From positions 1-6,478 of the forward strand of contig JASHWA010000551.1 in the NCBI GenBank assembly GCA_030044325.1: 6,478 nucleotides of DNA, read 5' to 3'. Below the pieces are notes generated by a model that saw only the letters and a program-made list of their open reading frames with translations, did no database searches and had not been told where the DNA came from. The DNA is from Bryobacteraceae bacterium. Its GTDB lineage: Bacteria > Acidobacteriota > Terriglobia > Bryobacterales > Bryobacteraceae. The translations under genes were made by a program, and so were the position numbers. This document shows positions 1-5,510 of the stretch, one piece after another (position 1 is the first letter of the stretch; every line of letters begins with the position of its first letter).

Positions 1-1893
1 GCGGTGACGCGCGACACGCACCATCGCATGACCGGCTCGACCGATCCTGCGGGGAACACGACCAGCTTCGGGTACGACAAAGAAGACGGGCTGATTTCGA
101 TCGCCGACGCGCTGTCGCGCACCACAACGCTCACTCGCGACGCGCTGGGCCGGGAGACCAGATTGACCACGCCGCTCGGCGAAAATTACACGGCCGCATA
201 CGATTCGATGAGCCGGGTGACTTCCTTCAGCGATCCGACGGGCGTCGCGACGGCGTTCACTTACGATCCGCGCGGGAGCCTCGCATCGGTTGCGAAAGGC
301 GGGTTCTCGACGGCGCTTGCGCGCGACAAGGCGGGACTGGTCACGTCATTGACCGATCCGGACGGAAATGCGTGGAGCTACGTTTACGATTCGGCAGGGC
401 GGCTTTCCACGCTCGCCGATCCGCTGAAGCGCGCGACGGGGTACTCGTATGACTCGCGCAATCGCGTGGCCAGCATTCAATTCCCGCTCGGCTCGGTGAA
501 TTTCACTTACGATCCGACGAGCAATGTGACGGAGCGCTCGTATTCGGACGGAACCACGCTCAACTATACTTACGATCCGGTTTACGGGGTGACGGGAGGG
601 ACGGGCGTGGCGCTGGGTTTCGATTTTGAGGGGCGCGTCACGGGATCGAACGGATTGACAATCGCGCGCGACGTGGACGGGCGCATCGCGTCGATTGTTT
701 ACGCGCAGGGCAAAACGGTCAAGTACGCCTACAATTCGGCGGGTTTGCTGGCGAGCGTGACGGATTGGATCAGCGGATCGGTCACGCTCGCTTACGACGC
801 GGCGCATGAGCTGACAACCATCACGCGGCCCAACGGATTGAGCACGCATTTCACTTACGATCAGGATGGCCGGGTGGCGTCGATCACGGAGGACGCGGGA
901 ACGTCGATCGCGATCGGGCGCGATACGGCGGGGAGGGTGATTTCGGAGACGCGAACGGGAACGCAGGCGGCGGCGATCACCTCCGGAACTCTGCCGATTT
1001 CTTATGACGCGGCGGAAGAGGTGGCCACGTCCACGTATGACGCGGATGGGCGCATCACTACGGACGCGCTGCGCAGCTATACGTGGGACCTTGCGTCGAG
1101 GCTGACATCGTATTCGGGCGCGGACGGGGCGGCGTCGTTCACTTATGATGCGTTCGGGCAGCGAACGTCGGTGACCAATTCTGTCGGCACGCTCAACTAC
1201 GTTTGGGATTACGCGACCGAGGCGCCATCGCTGGCCATCGTGCGCAATTCGGCGCCCGCGGATCTGCGCTATTACATCTATACGCCGGAGGGAAAGCTGC
1301 TGTACGCGATCGATGCGGCGACCAATGCGCGGCACTATTATCATTTCGACGAAAACGGATCGGCCACGCTGCTCACCGACGACACGGGGACGGTCACGGA
1401 TTCCTACGGGATCACGCCGATGGGCGAAACAGTGACCCAAAACGGTGCGACCATGAATCCGTTCACCTGGCGCGGCGAAGCGGGCGTGATGCAGGAAGGT
1501 ACGACGGGTCTGTACTACATGCGCACGCGCGAATACGACAGCGCCACGGCGCGTTTTCTTTCGCCCGAGGCGGTGAGCGCGATGAGCTCGAATCCTTATG
1601 TTGGTTTTTCGGAACAGAGCGGGCAAGACCGGGTGTCCCACGGGGAGTTGGTGATCACGCGATATTTGAAGCCCGCGGCGTTGATTTCAGCGGGCGTGAA
1701 GCTGCTTCCGAAAACGCCGCGCGCGCCGGAGATTTTGGATTTGACGCGCGATCTGGACCATCAGCCGAGGAACGGGCCGGTGTTCGATCCGTTCGAGAGC
1801 TCATCGGATCGCGGCGAATTCAAATTTCTGCCGTTCGTGCCCAATGCGGCGGCCGCGGTGAAGGAATTTCAGGTTCGAAGCGTGGGCCGATGA
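1..1893 (+). CDS. RHS/YD-repeat protein, C-terminal part (5' end outside window)
   Basis: The reading frame is already open at base 1, so this is the last 630 or so residues of a longer protein; the GTG at base 4 is not a convincing start. Numbering residues from that GTG, residues ~10-390 hold about a dozen degenerate YD repeats (for example TYDPRGSL, VYDSAGRL, TYDQDGRV, TYDAFGQR). Residues ~420-535 match the RHS core-associated region (RYYIYTPEGKLLYAID, then GLYYMRTREYD and ARFLSPE). In known RHS proteins the repeats form a large secreted or surface beta-barrel shell, and the part after the core is a variable, often toxic, tip. Here the usual core ending (NxYxYxxNNPxxxxDPxG) is replaced by NPYVGFSEQSGQD, followed by a ~94-residue tail with no catalytic motif or hydrophobic stretch I recognise. 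The next gene is a transporter, not an obvious immunity gene. The family call is firm; secretion and function are unknown. Confidence 0.93.
   Translation, partial: AVTRDTHHRMTGSTDPAGNTTSFGYDKEDGLISIADALSRTTTLTRDALGRETRLTTPLGENYTAAYDSMSRVTSFSDPTGVATAFTYDPRGSLASVAKGGFSTALARDKAGLVTSLTDPDGNAWSYVYDSAGRLSTLADPLKRATGYSYDSRNRVASIQFPLGSVNFTYDPTSNVTERSYSDGTTLNYTYDPVYGVTGGTGVALGFDFEGRVTGSNGLTIARDVDGRIASIVYAQGKTVKYAYNSAGLLASVTDWISGSVTLAYDAAHELTTITRPNGLSTHFTYDQDGRVASITEDAGTSIAIGRDTAGRVISETRTGTQAAAITSGTLPISYDAAEEVATSTYDADGRITTDALRSYTWDLASRLTSYSGADGAASFTYDAFGQRTSVTNSVGTLNYVWDYATEAPSLAIVRNSAPADLRYYIYTPEGKLLYAIDAATNARHYYHFDENGSATLLTDDTGTVTDSYGITPMGETVTQNGATMNPFTWRGEAGVMQEGTTGLYYMRTREYDSATARFLSPEAVSAMSSNPYVGFSEQSGQDRVSHGELVITRYLKPAALISAGVKLLPKTPRAPEILDLTRDLDHQPRNGPVFDPFESSSDRGEFKFLPFVPNAAAAVKEFQVRSVGR
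256..1152 (+). repeat. Recurrent YD-repeat coding motif within the RHS gene
   Basis: Near-identical DNA words encoding F-T-Y-D recur inside the RHS gene: TTCACTTACGATCCG at 256-270 and 502-516, a one-step variant ending ACTTACGATCCGG at 568-580, TTCACTTACGATCAG at 850-864, and TTCACTTATGATGCG at 1138-1152. They are dispersed and separated by diverged sequence. This reflects the protein repeat (one YD unit per roughly 20-45 residues), not a mobile or regulatory DNA repeat. Such words could still recombine within the gene or with RHS paralogues. Confidence 0.6.
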
Positions 1894-1903
1894 ACGATTG
1901 CGC

Positions 1904-1909
1904 TACCAT
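1904..1909 (+). promoter_or_regulatory. Possible -10 element (TACCAT) before the transporter gene
   Basis: TACCAT ends 5 bases before the GTG start of the transporter gene. No Shine-Dalgarno lies in the 21-base gap after the RHS stop codon and no clear -35 is seen. It resembles the arrangement in front of two other genes in this window, but the hexamer is a poor match and the spacing is short, so this is a tentative call. Readthrough from the RHS gene is the alternative. Confidence 0.2.
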
Positions 1910-1914
1910 GTAGC

Positions 1915-2628
1915 GTGCTCACCCACAAACCCGCGGCCGAGCAGGCCCGAGATCTTCGCACGTATCGCCATTTCGAGCTGCTGCTGGCGATTTTTCTGGT
2001 GGTCCTGCTGATTTCGAACCTGGTGGGGCAGAAGCTGTGCCAGATCGGACCGTTCGTTATCAGCGGCGCGCAGCTTCTTTTTCCGATCACCTACATTTTC
2101 GGCGACGTGTTCACGGAGGTGTACGGGTACGCCGCGTCGCGGCGGGCAATCTGGCTGGGATTCGTCGCCAACGGGCTGCTGGCGATCATGGGATTGATCA
2201 CGGTCTGGCTGCCGCCGGCGCCGGGCTGGCCGAATCAGCAGGCCTTCGCGACGGTGTTTTACCAGATTCCTCGGCTGATCGTAGCGAGCCTGGTGGCGTA
2301 TTGGTGCGGCGAGTTCACCAACTCCTTCACGCTCGCCAAAATGAAGCTGTGGACCAGCGGCAAAATGCTATGGACGCGCACCGTGGGATCGACGGTGACG
2401 GGGCAGTTGGTGGATACCACCATTCTGATCATCATCGGGTTCGCAGGAACGGCGCCGGTGAAGACGCTGGTGACGCTGGCCTGGTCGGCGTATCTGGGAA
2501 AGGTGATTTATGAGGTGGTGGCGACGCCCGCAACCTATGCGATCGTCGGATTTCTGAAGCGCTCCGAGGGGCTGGACGCATTCGATTATCAGAGCGACTT
2601 CAATCCCTTCCACGTGGGAACTCTGTAA
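1915..2628 (+). CDS. yhhQ: YhhQ-family queuosine precursor transporter (VUT, DUF165)
   Basis: This 237-residue polytopic inner-membrane protein is close to the family length (E. coli YhhQ is about 220). Known members import queuosine precursors (preQ0/preQ1) for tRNA wobble modification. About six hydrophobic segments can be read, near residues 20-36, 48-64, 78-99, 117-134, 158-178 and 183-213. Family-like stretches include SNLVGQK (34-40), PITYIFGDVFTEVYGY (57-72), the AYWCGEFTNSF region (128-138), GSTVTGQLVDTTI (158-170) and the C-terminal DYQSDFNPF (224-232). The start is GTG at 1915, the first standard start after the in-frame RHS stop TGA at 1891; the ATG at 1908 is in another frame and is followed at once by TAG. 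No Shine-Dalgarno is visible. No queuosine synthesis or tgt gene is in the window, so the substrate comes from family membership only. Confidence 0.9.
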   Translation: MLTHKPAAEQARDLRTYRHFELLLAIFLVVLLISNLVGQKLCQIGPFVISGAQLLFPITYIFGDVFTEVYGYAASRRAIWLGFVANGLLAIMGLITVWLPPAPGWPNQQAFATVFYQIPRLIVASLVAYWCGEFTNSFTLAKMKLWTSGKMLWTRTVGSTVTGQLVDTTILIIIGFAGTAPVKTLVTLAWSAYLGKVIYEVVATPATYAIVGFLKRSEGLDAFDYQSDFNPFHVGTL

Positions 2629-2674
2629 GTGCGCTCCGTTGACCGTTCACCCGCGGCCGTTCTGACATAGCCGG

Positions 2675-2683
2675 TGATATAAT
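2675..2683 (+). promoter_or_regulatory. Extended -10 promoter (TGATATAAT) for the 109-residue gene
   Basis: A perfect -10 hexamer TATAAT (2678-2683) carries the extended -10 dinucleotide TG at 2675-2676. No -35 lies at the normal distance; TTGACC at 2639-2644 is 33 bases away, which is too far. Extended -10 promoters can work without a -35. Transcription would begin near 2690, giving a leader of ~23 bases that contains the Shine-Dalgarno. Confidence 0.55.
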
Positions 2684-2696
2684 CGCGGCCACGCCC

Positions 2697-2704
2697 GAGG
2701 AGGG
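2697..2704 (+). promoter_or_regulatory. Strong Shine-Dalgarno GAGGAGGG
   Basis: GAGGAGGG ends 8 bases before the ATG at 2713 and fixes that start over the in-frame ATGs at 2719 and 2722. It is the only strong ribosome binding site in the window; the other gene starts lack one. Confidence 0.75.
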
Positions 2705-2712
2705 CGTTCTCG

Positions 2713-3042
2713 ATGCGAATGATGTTGCAAATGACGATTCCGGTGGAAGCCGGAAACCAGGCGGCGATCGACGGCAGCTTCGGCGAGCCCCTTCAGAAAA
2801 TTATGGCGAAGCTGAAGCCTGAATCGGCCTATTTTATGGCGAGCGCGGCGGGAGAACGCAGCGGATTCATCGTCTTCGACATGAAGGACACATCCGAGAT
2901 TCCGGGCATCGCCGAGATTTTCTTCCTGAAATTCAAGGCCAGCGTGAAGTTCGTTCCGGTGATGAATGCAGAGGACCTGGCCAAAGCGGCGCCGGGGATC
3001 CAGAGGGCGGTGAAAGAGCACGCACGTGCCGCGTCGGCGTGA
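2713..3042 (+). CDS. Small conserved-looking soluble protein, DUF3303-like
   Basis: This 109-residue protein has no signal peptide or membrane segment. It reads as alternating strands and helices: MMLQMTIPVEAGN (3-15), a GEPLQKIMAKLKPESAYF helix/strand (24-41), a GFIVFDMKD strand (51-59), SEIPGIAEIFFLKFKASVKF (61-80), PVMNAEDLAKA (82-92) and a basic alanine-rich C-terminus. The pattern 'MxIPVEAGN ... LKPEAAYF ... GFIFFDMxDxSxIPxIAEPxF ... xPVMNxEDL' is one I associate with small dimeric alpha/beta-barrel-like proteins, often auto-named DUF3303 or 'panthothenate synthetase', whose function is not established; this is from memory. It has its own promoter and Shine-Dalgarno and is followed by a candidate terminator, so it appears monocistronic. 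That it is a real gene is well supported; its function is unknown. Confidence 0.85.
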   Translation: MRMMLQMTIPVEAGNQAAIDGSFGEPLQKIMAKLKPESAYFMASAAGERSGFIVFDMKDTSEIPGIAEIFFLKFKASVKFVPVMNAEDLAKAAPGIQRAVKEHARAASA

Positions 3043-3059
3043 GTTCCGGCGACTTTTTT
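3033..3059 (+). terminator. Candidate intrinsic terminator spanning the stop codon
   Basis: GTCG (3033-3036) pairs with CGAC (3050-3053). After a G/G mismatch, two more pairs form (CG 3038-3039 with CG 3047-3048), leaving a 7-base loop. Six T residues follow directly (3054-3059). The stop codon TGA at 3040-3042 lies in the loop. The stem is imperfect, so efficiency is uncertain, but the position between convergent genes is right. Confidence 0.4.
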
Positions 3060-3166
3060 AGGATTTCGCAGACTGGATGTATATCGGCCAACGCGCTCCA
3101 TCACTGTCGCGCCTCAAGCGACCCGAGCGGTGTGAGGGTTGGTGATCGGTCTACAGAAAACCCGAA

Positions 3167-4750
3167 CTAGCGGCGGTTCTTTAAGATTTCCCGCGCGGCG
3201 TTGTGGCCCGGCGCGCCCATCACTCCTCCGCCCGGATGCGCGCCGGAGCCGCATAAATACAGGCCTTTGATGGGAGTTTTGTATTTTGCCCAGCCGGCCA
3301 CCGGGCGCATTACGAACATCTGATCCAAACTCATTTCGCCGTGAAAAATATTGCCGCCGGTGAGCCCGAAGGTGCGCTCGAGATCGAGCGGCGAAAGCGT
3401 GTGCCGCTCCAGGACGATTTTCCGGATATTCGGACAATATTCCTCGATTACGTCCAGAATTCGATTCGAATAAGGTTCGCGGAGATCGTCCCAATTGGAA
3501 GCTGCCAACGAATAAGGCGCATATTGCAAGAAAATTCCCATGATATGGCGGCCGGCGGGAGCAAGCGAGGGATCGTACAGGGTGGGGATGGTCATCTCGA
3601 TCAGCGGCGAATGGGACGGGCGGCCGTATTTCGCGTCGTCCCAGGCTCGTTCGATGTATTCGACCGACGGGCAGATGTGCATGGTCGCGCGATGCTGGGG
3701 GCCCGGTGATCCGGGGAGCGCTTTGAACTCGGGAAGGCCGCTCAAGGCGAGATTCATCTTGAGCGACGTTCCTTCGGAGCGGAATTTGCGGATCGCATGG
3801 AGAAAATCGGCGTCGAGATCGCGCGCGTCCACTAATTTTAGAAATGTCCGGCGGGGATCCAGATTGCTGGCGACGACGGCCGAGTAAATTTCTTCGCCGC
3901 TTTGGAGCGCGACTCCCGTGGCGCGGCCGTTTTTTACGAGAATTTTCGCGACCGGTGAGCCGGTGCGAATCGAAGCGCCGTGCGCGCGGGCAGAATCGGC
4001 GATGGCGTTCGAGATTGCGCCCATGCCTCCGCGCACGAATCCCCACAACCCGCGATGGCCGTTGACGCCACCCATGCAATGATGCAGAAGAATGTAAGCG
4101 GTGCCGGGCGAGCGCGGGCCGCCGTTGGCGCCGATCACGCCGTCGGTGGCGAGCGTGACTTTGAGCTCGCCGGATTCGAACCAATCGTCCAGGAAATCGG
4201 CCGCCGATTGCGTGAAGATTTTGATCAGCCCGACGACTTCGCGCCGCGAGAGCCCTTTGGCCTTGCCGAGCAGCTTTAGATATTCGGGGAGATCGCGCAT
4301 GGTGGGCGGGAAATTGGGAGGGGTAGTGAGCAGCAGCGATTCAGCCACCACCGCGAGTTTTTCCAGATGCGCTTCGTACTGGGGATACGCTTCGGCGTCG
4401 CGCTTTGAAAATTTGGCGATTTCGGCCAGTGTTTTGGCGCGATCCTGCCACATGAACAGGTGCGAGCCGTCGGGAAACGGCGAGAAAAACGCAGGATCTT
4501 TCGCATCGACGGCGTAGCCGAACTTGCGCAATTCGAGATCGCGCACGACTTTTTCCTGCATGAGGCTGGATAGGTAGGACGCCGTCGAGACGCGATATCC
4601 GGGCCAGATTTCTTCCGTGACCGCGCACCCGCCGACGAGCTGGCGGGCTTCGAGCACGAGAACTTTCCGGCCTGCTCGCGCGAGGTAAGCGGCGGTGACG
4701 AGTCCGTTATGGCCGGCGCCGATGATGATTGCGTCGTAATGGTCGGGCAC
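3167..4750 (-). CDS. FAD/NAD(P)-dependent oxidoreductase, PYROXD2/phytoene-dehydrogenase-like
   Basis: This 527-residue flavoprotein is full length for the group. The N-terminal Rossmann dinucleotide site is clear: DAIIIGAGHNGL (6-17), acidic E34 at the end of the second strand, and RQLVGG (36-41). The C-terminus carries the second FAD contact and family signature GLYLCGSGAHPGGG (496-509), then GAPGHNAA (512-519). Similarity to animal PYROXD2 is evident along the N- and C-terminal stretches (GAGHNGLV, VTEEI.PG). Carotenoid desaturases share the fold, but no phytoene synthase or other crt gene is nearby, so carotenoid synthesis is not implied and the substrate is unknown. The start is GTG at 4750, nine bases after an in-frame TGA. 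No Shine-Dalgarno is visible. It lies 15 bases after the small 53-residue gene on the same strand and is probably in its transcript. The enzyme class is firm; the reaction is not. Confidence 0.92.
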   Translation of the reverse strand: MPDHYDAIIIGAGHNGLVTAAYLARAGRKVLVLEARQLVGGCAVTEEIWPGYRVSTASYLSSLMQEKVVRDLELRKFGYAVDAKDPAFFSPFPDGSHLFMWQDRAKTLAEIAKFSKRDAEAYPQYEAHLEKLAVVAESLLLTTPPNFPPTMRDLPEYLKLLGKAKGLSRREVVGLIKIFTQSAADFLDDWFESGELKVTLATDGVIGANGGPRSPGTAYILLHHCMGGVNGHRGLWGFVRGGMGAISNAIADSARAHGASIRTGSPVAKILVKNGRATGVALQSGEEIYSAVVASNLDPRRTFLKLVDARDLDADFLHAIRKFRSEGTSLKMNLALSGLPEFKALPGSPGPQHRATMHICPSVEYIERAWDDAKYGRPSHSPLIEMTIPTLYDPSLAPAGRHIMGIFLQYAPYSLAASNWDDLREPYSNRILDVIEEYCPNIRKIVLERHTLSPLDLERTFGLTGGNIFHGEMSLDQMFVMRPVAGWAKYKTPIKGLYLCGSGAHPGGGVMGAPGHNAAREILKNRR

Positions 4751-4765
4751 TGAGTTTCAGGATAA

Positions 4766-4927
4766 CTACAGCGCCGAACCGGTAAAGCCGATTCGCTTGC
4801 GAAGAAAATGCGTGCGCTGCTCGATGGGTTTGTCCATCAGCCGGCGAATCATTTCGATCATCTCGCGATTACTTTCTTTCTTTAGCGCCGCGAGCTTTTG
4901 TTTTCGATTGGCGCGCCTCTGCTTCAT
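4766..4927 (-). CDS. Small basic protein (53 residues) overlapping the nucleotidyltransferase gene; possible partner protein
   Basis: The frame opens after a TGA and begins at ATG 4927 with a basic helix-like start (MKQRRANRKQKLAALKK). It continues REMIEMIRRLMDKPIEQ and ends RTHFLRKRIGFTGSAL before TAG. The first 59 bases overlap the 3' end of the nucleotidyltransferase gene in another frame; the rest fills what would otherwise be a gap, and the stop is 15 bases before the next gene. The C-terminal pattern P-x-x-x-R-T-x-F-L-R-x-R-x-G-...-S-A-L looks like that of short proteins I recall beside nucleotidyltransferase-like genes, possibly as antitoxin-like partners; this is unverified memory. 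Internal ATGs (for example codon 23) are alternative starts, and the Shine-Dalgarno is weak at best. Composition is protein-like, with no rare or low-complexity look. Whether it is expressed is an inference. Confidence 0.55.
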   Translation of the reverse strand: MKQRRANRKQKLAALKKESNREMIEMIRRLMDKPIEQRTHFLRKRIGFTGSAL

Positions 4928-5372
4928 GAAGTGTTTCTTTCAGAATACCCAACACGGCTTTGTCGCGCGCGCGGCCCGCCGCCTGCTTGCTCTTGAGGAT
5001 GGCCGCGAGGCTCGCCACGAGCAGCGTGTGTTCGCCGAGCCTCACCGGATCGGAGGCTGCCCGGAGGGCGGCAAACGATCGAACGCCGTGAATGCTCGCC
5101 ATAAAATCAGCTTGCAGACCATCATCCTCGCGGATAAGCCGGTAGAGGTCTGAAACCGGATAGTACGGCCGCATCAAAACGGCATCCAGATTTCTTGCGA
5201 GGGCTTTCAGCTTTCGAAGATTCCGCGGCGTCTTGCGGAAGAAGAAGTCAAAATCGACCGTCGTCACGGGCGCGCCCCGCAGGGCTGCCGCGGCGTTGCC
5301 GATCAGAATTGCTTCCAGCCCGGCATGGTGAAGCGCGCTCGCCAATTTTTCAAGCAGCGGCCGCGCATCCAT
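4869..5372 (-). CDS. Nucleotidyltransferase-fold protein (DUF6036/AbiEii-like)
   Basis: This 167-residue cytosolic protein has the compact polymerase-beta-type nucleotidyltransferase layout. An N-terminal helix leads to AILIGNAAAALRGAP (21-35), then TTVDFDFFF (37-45) with the metal-binding pair D40 and D42, and a likely third acidic residue in LQADFM (D89). After it comes VASLAAILKSKQAAGRARDK (119-138), matching the V-x-S-L-xx-L-xx-S-K-xx-A-G-R-x-K-D signature of this group. The usual G-G or G-S before the active site is G25-N26 here, which may alter activity. The frame stays open far upstream, opposite xdhC, but that part is arginine/histidine-rich shadow. The start is set at ATG 5372 because a -10-like element lies 7 bases ahead; GTG at 5375 or 5381 are alternatives. 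Relatives include toxins of toxin-antitoxin and abortive-infection systems and stand-alone proteins of unknown role. Confidence 0.8.
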   Translation of the reverse strand: MDARPLLEKLASALHHAGLEAILIGNAAAALRGAPVTTVDFDFFFRKTPRNLRKLKALARNLDAVLMRPYYPVSDLYRLIREDDGLQADFMASIHGVRSFAALRAASDPVRLGEHTLLVASLAAILKSKQAAGRARDKAVLGILKETLHEAEARQSKTKARGAKERK

Positions 5373-5379
5373 CACGTTC

Positions 5380-5388
5380 ACTGTAGCA
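5380..5388 (-). promoter_or_regulatory. Extended -10-like element (TGCTACAGT) for the nucleotidyltransferase operon
   Basis: Read on the minus strand, TGC TACAGT is an extended -10 motif. It ends 7 bases before ATG 5372, so transcription would start at or within a base of the start codon and give a leaderless mRNA. No -35 lies at normal spacing and no Shine-Dalgarno is present. It probably also drives the two genes downstream. Confidence 0.4.
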
Positions 5389-5435
5389 TTTCGCTCGTTG
5401 AGCCCCCGGTGACGAGTCCGAAATGCCGCGCGTGC

Positions 5436-5451
5436 ACGACGTTTGCGTCGT
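5436..5451. other. Perfect 6-bp inverted repeat in the divergent gap
   Basis: ACGACG and CGTCGT flank a TTTG loop in the 138-base gap between the divergent nucleotidyltransferase and xdhC genes. It could be a small operator for a dimeric regulator or a chance palindrome in GC-rich DNA. No T tract follows, so it is not a terminator. Confidence 0.2.
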
Positions 5452-5496
5452 AGGCCGCAAGGCGATGAATGGGCTGCTGCGTTGAGTTCACCCGGG

Positions 5497-5502
5497 TATA
5501 AT
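5497..5502 (+). promoter_or_regulatory. Consensus -10 element (TATAAT) for xdhC
   Basis: TATAAT ends 8 bases before the ATG at 5511, so transcription should start about 0-2 bases before that codon and yield a leaderless mRNA. This agrees with the absence of any Shine-Dalgarno. TTGAGT at 5482-5487 is only 9 bases upstream, too close to serve as a -35, and the base pattern before the hexamer (GGG) is not an extended -10. Confidence 0.5.
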
Positions 5503-5510
5503 CGAACCGA

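Noticed and set aside
346..1641. 431-residue open frame on the minus strand opposite the RHS gene
   Set aside because: It is extremely rich in arginine and histidine with no domain, as expected from antisense of a GC-rich repeat gene; the plus-strand YD repeats are unmistakable.
1203..1913. 236-residue plus-strand frame overlapping the end of the RHS gene
   Set aside because: Its arginine/alanine-rich translation lacks motifs, while the RHS frame keeps the core motifs through this stretch.
2639..2644. TTGACC as a -35 box for the gene at 2713
   Set aside because: It is 33 bases from the -10 hexamer, far beyond the usual 16-19.
3106..3122. Inverted repeat GTCGC-n7-GCGAC in the convergent gap, considered as the terminator of the minus-strand oxidoreductase gene
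   Set aside because: The stem is only 5 bp and no T tract follows on the minus strand.
3114..4184. 356-residue minus-strand frame inside the oxidoreductase gene
   Set aside because: This is an out-of-frame, arginine-rich shadow; the overlapping frame carries both FAD-binding signatures.
3167..4750. Assignment of the oxidoreductase as a carotenoid desaturase (crtI)
   Set aside because: The GAGHNG and GLYLCGSGAHPGGG signatures fit the PYROXD2-like branch better, and no carotenoid genes are nearby.
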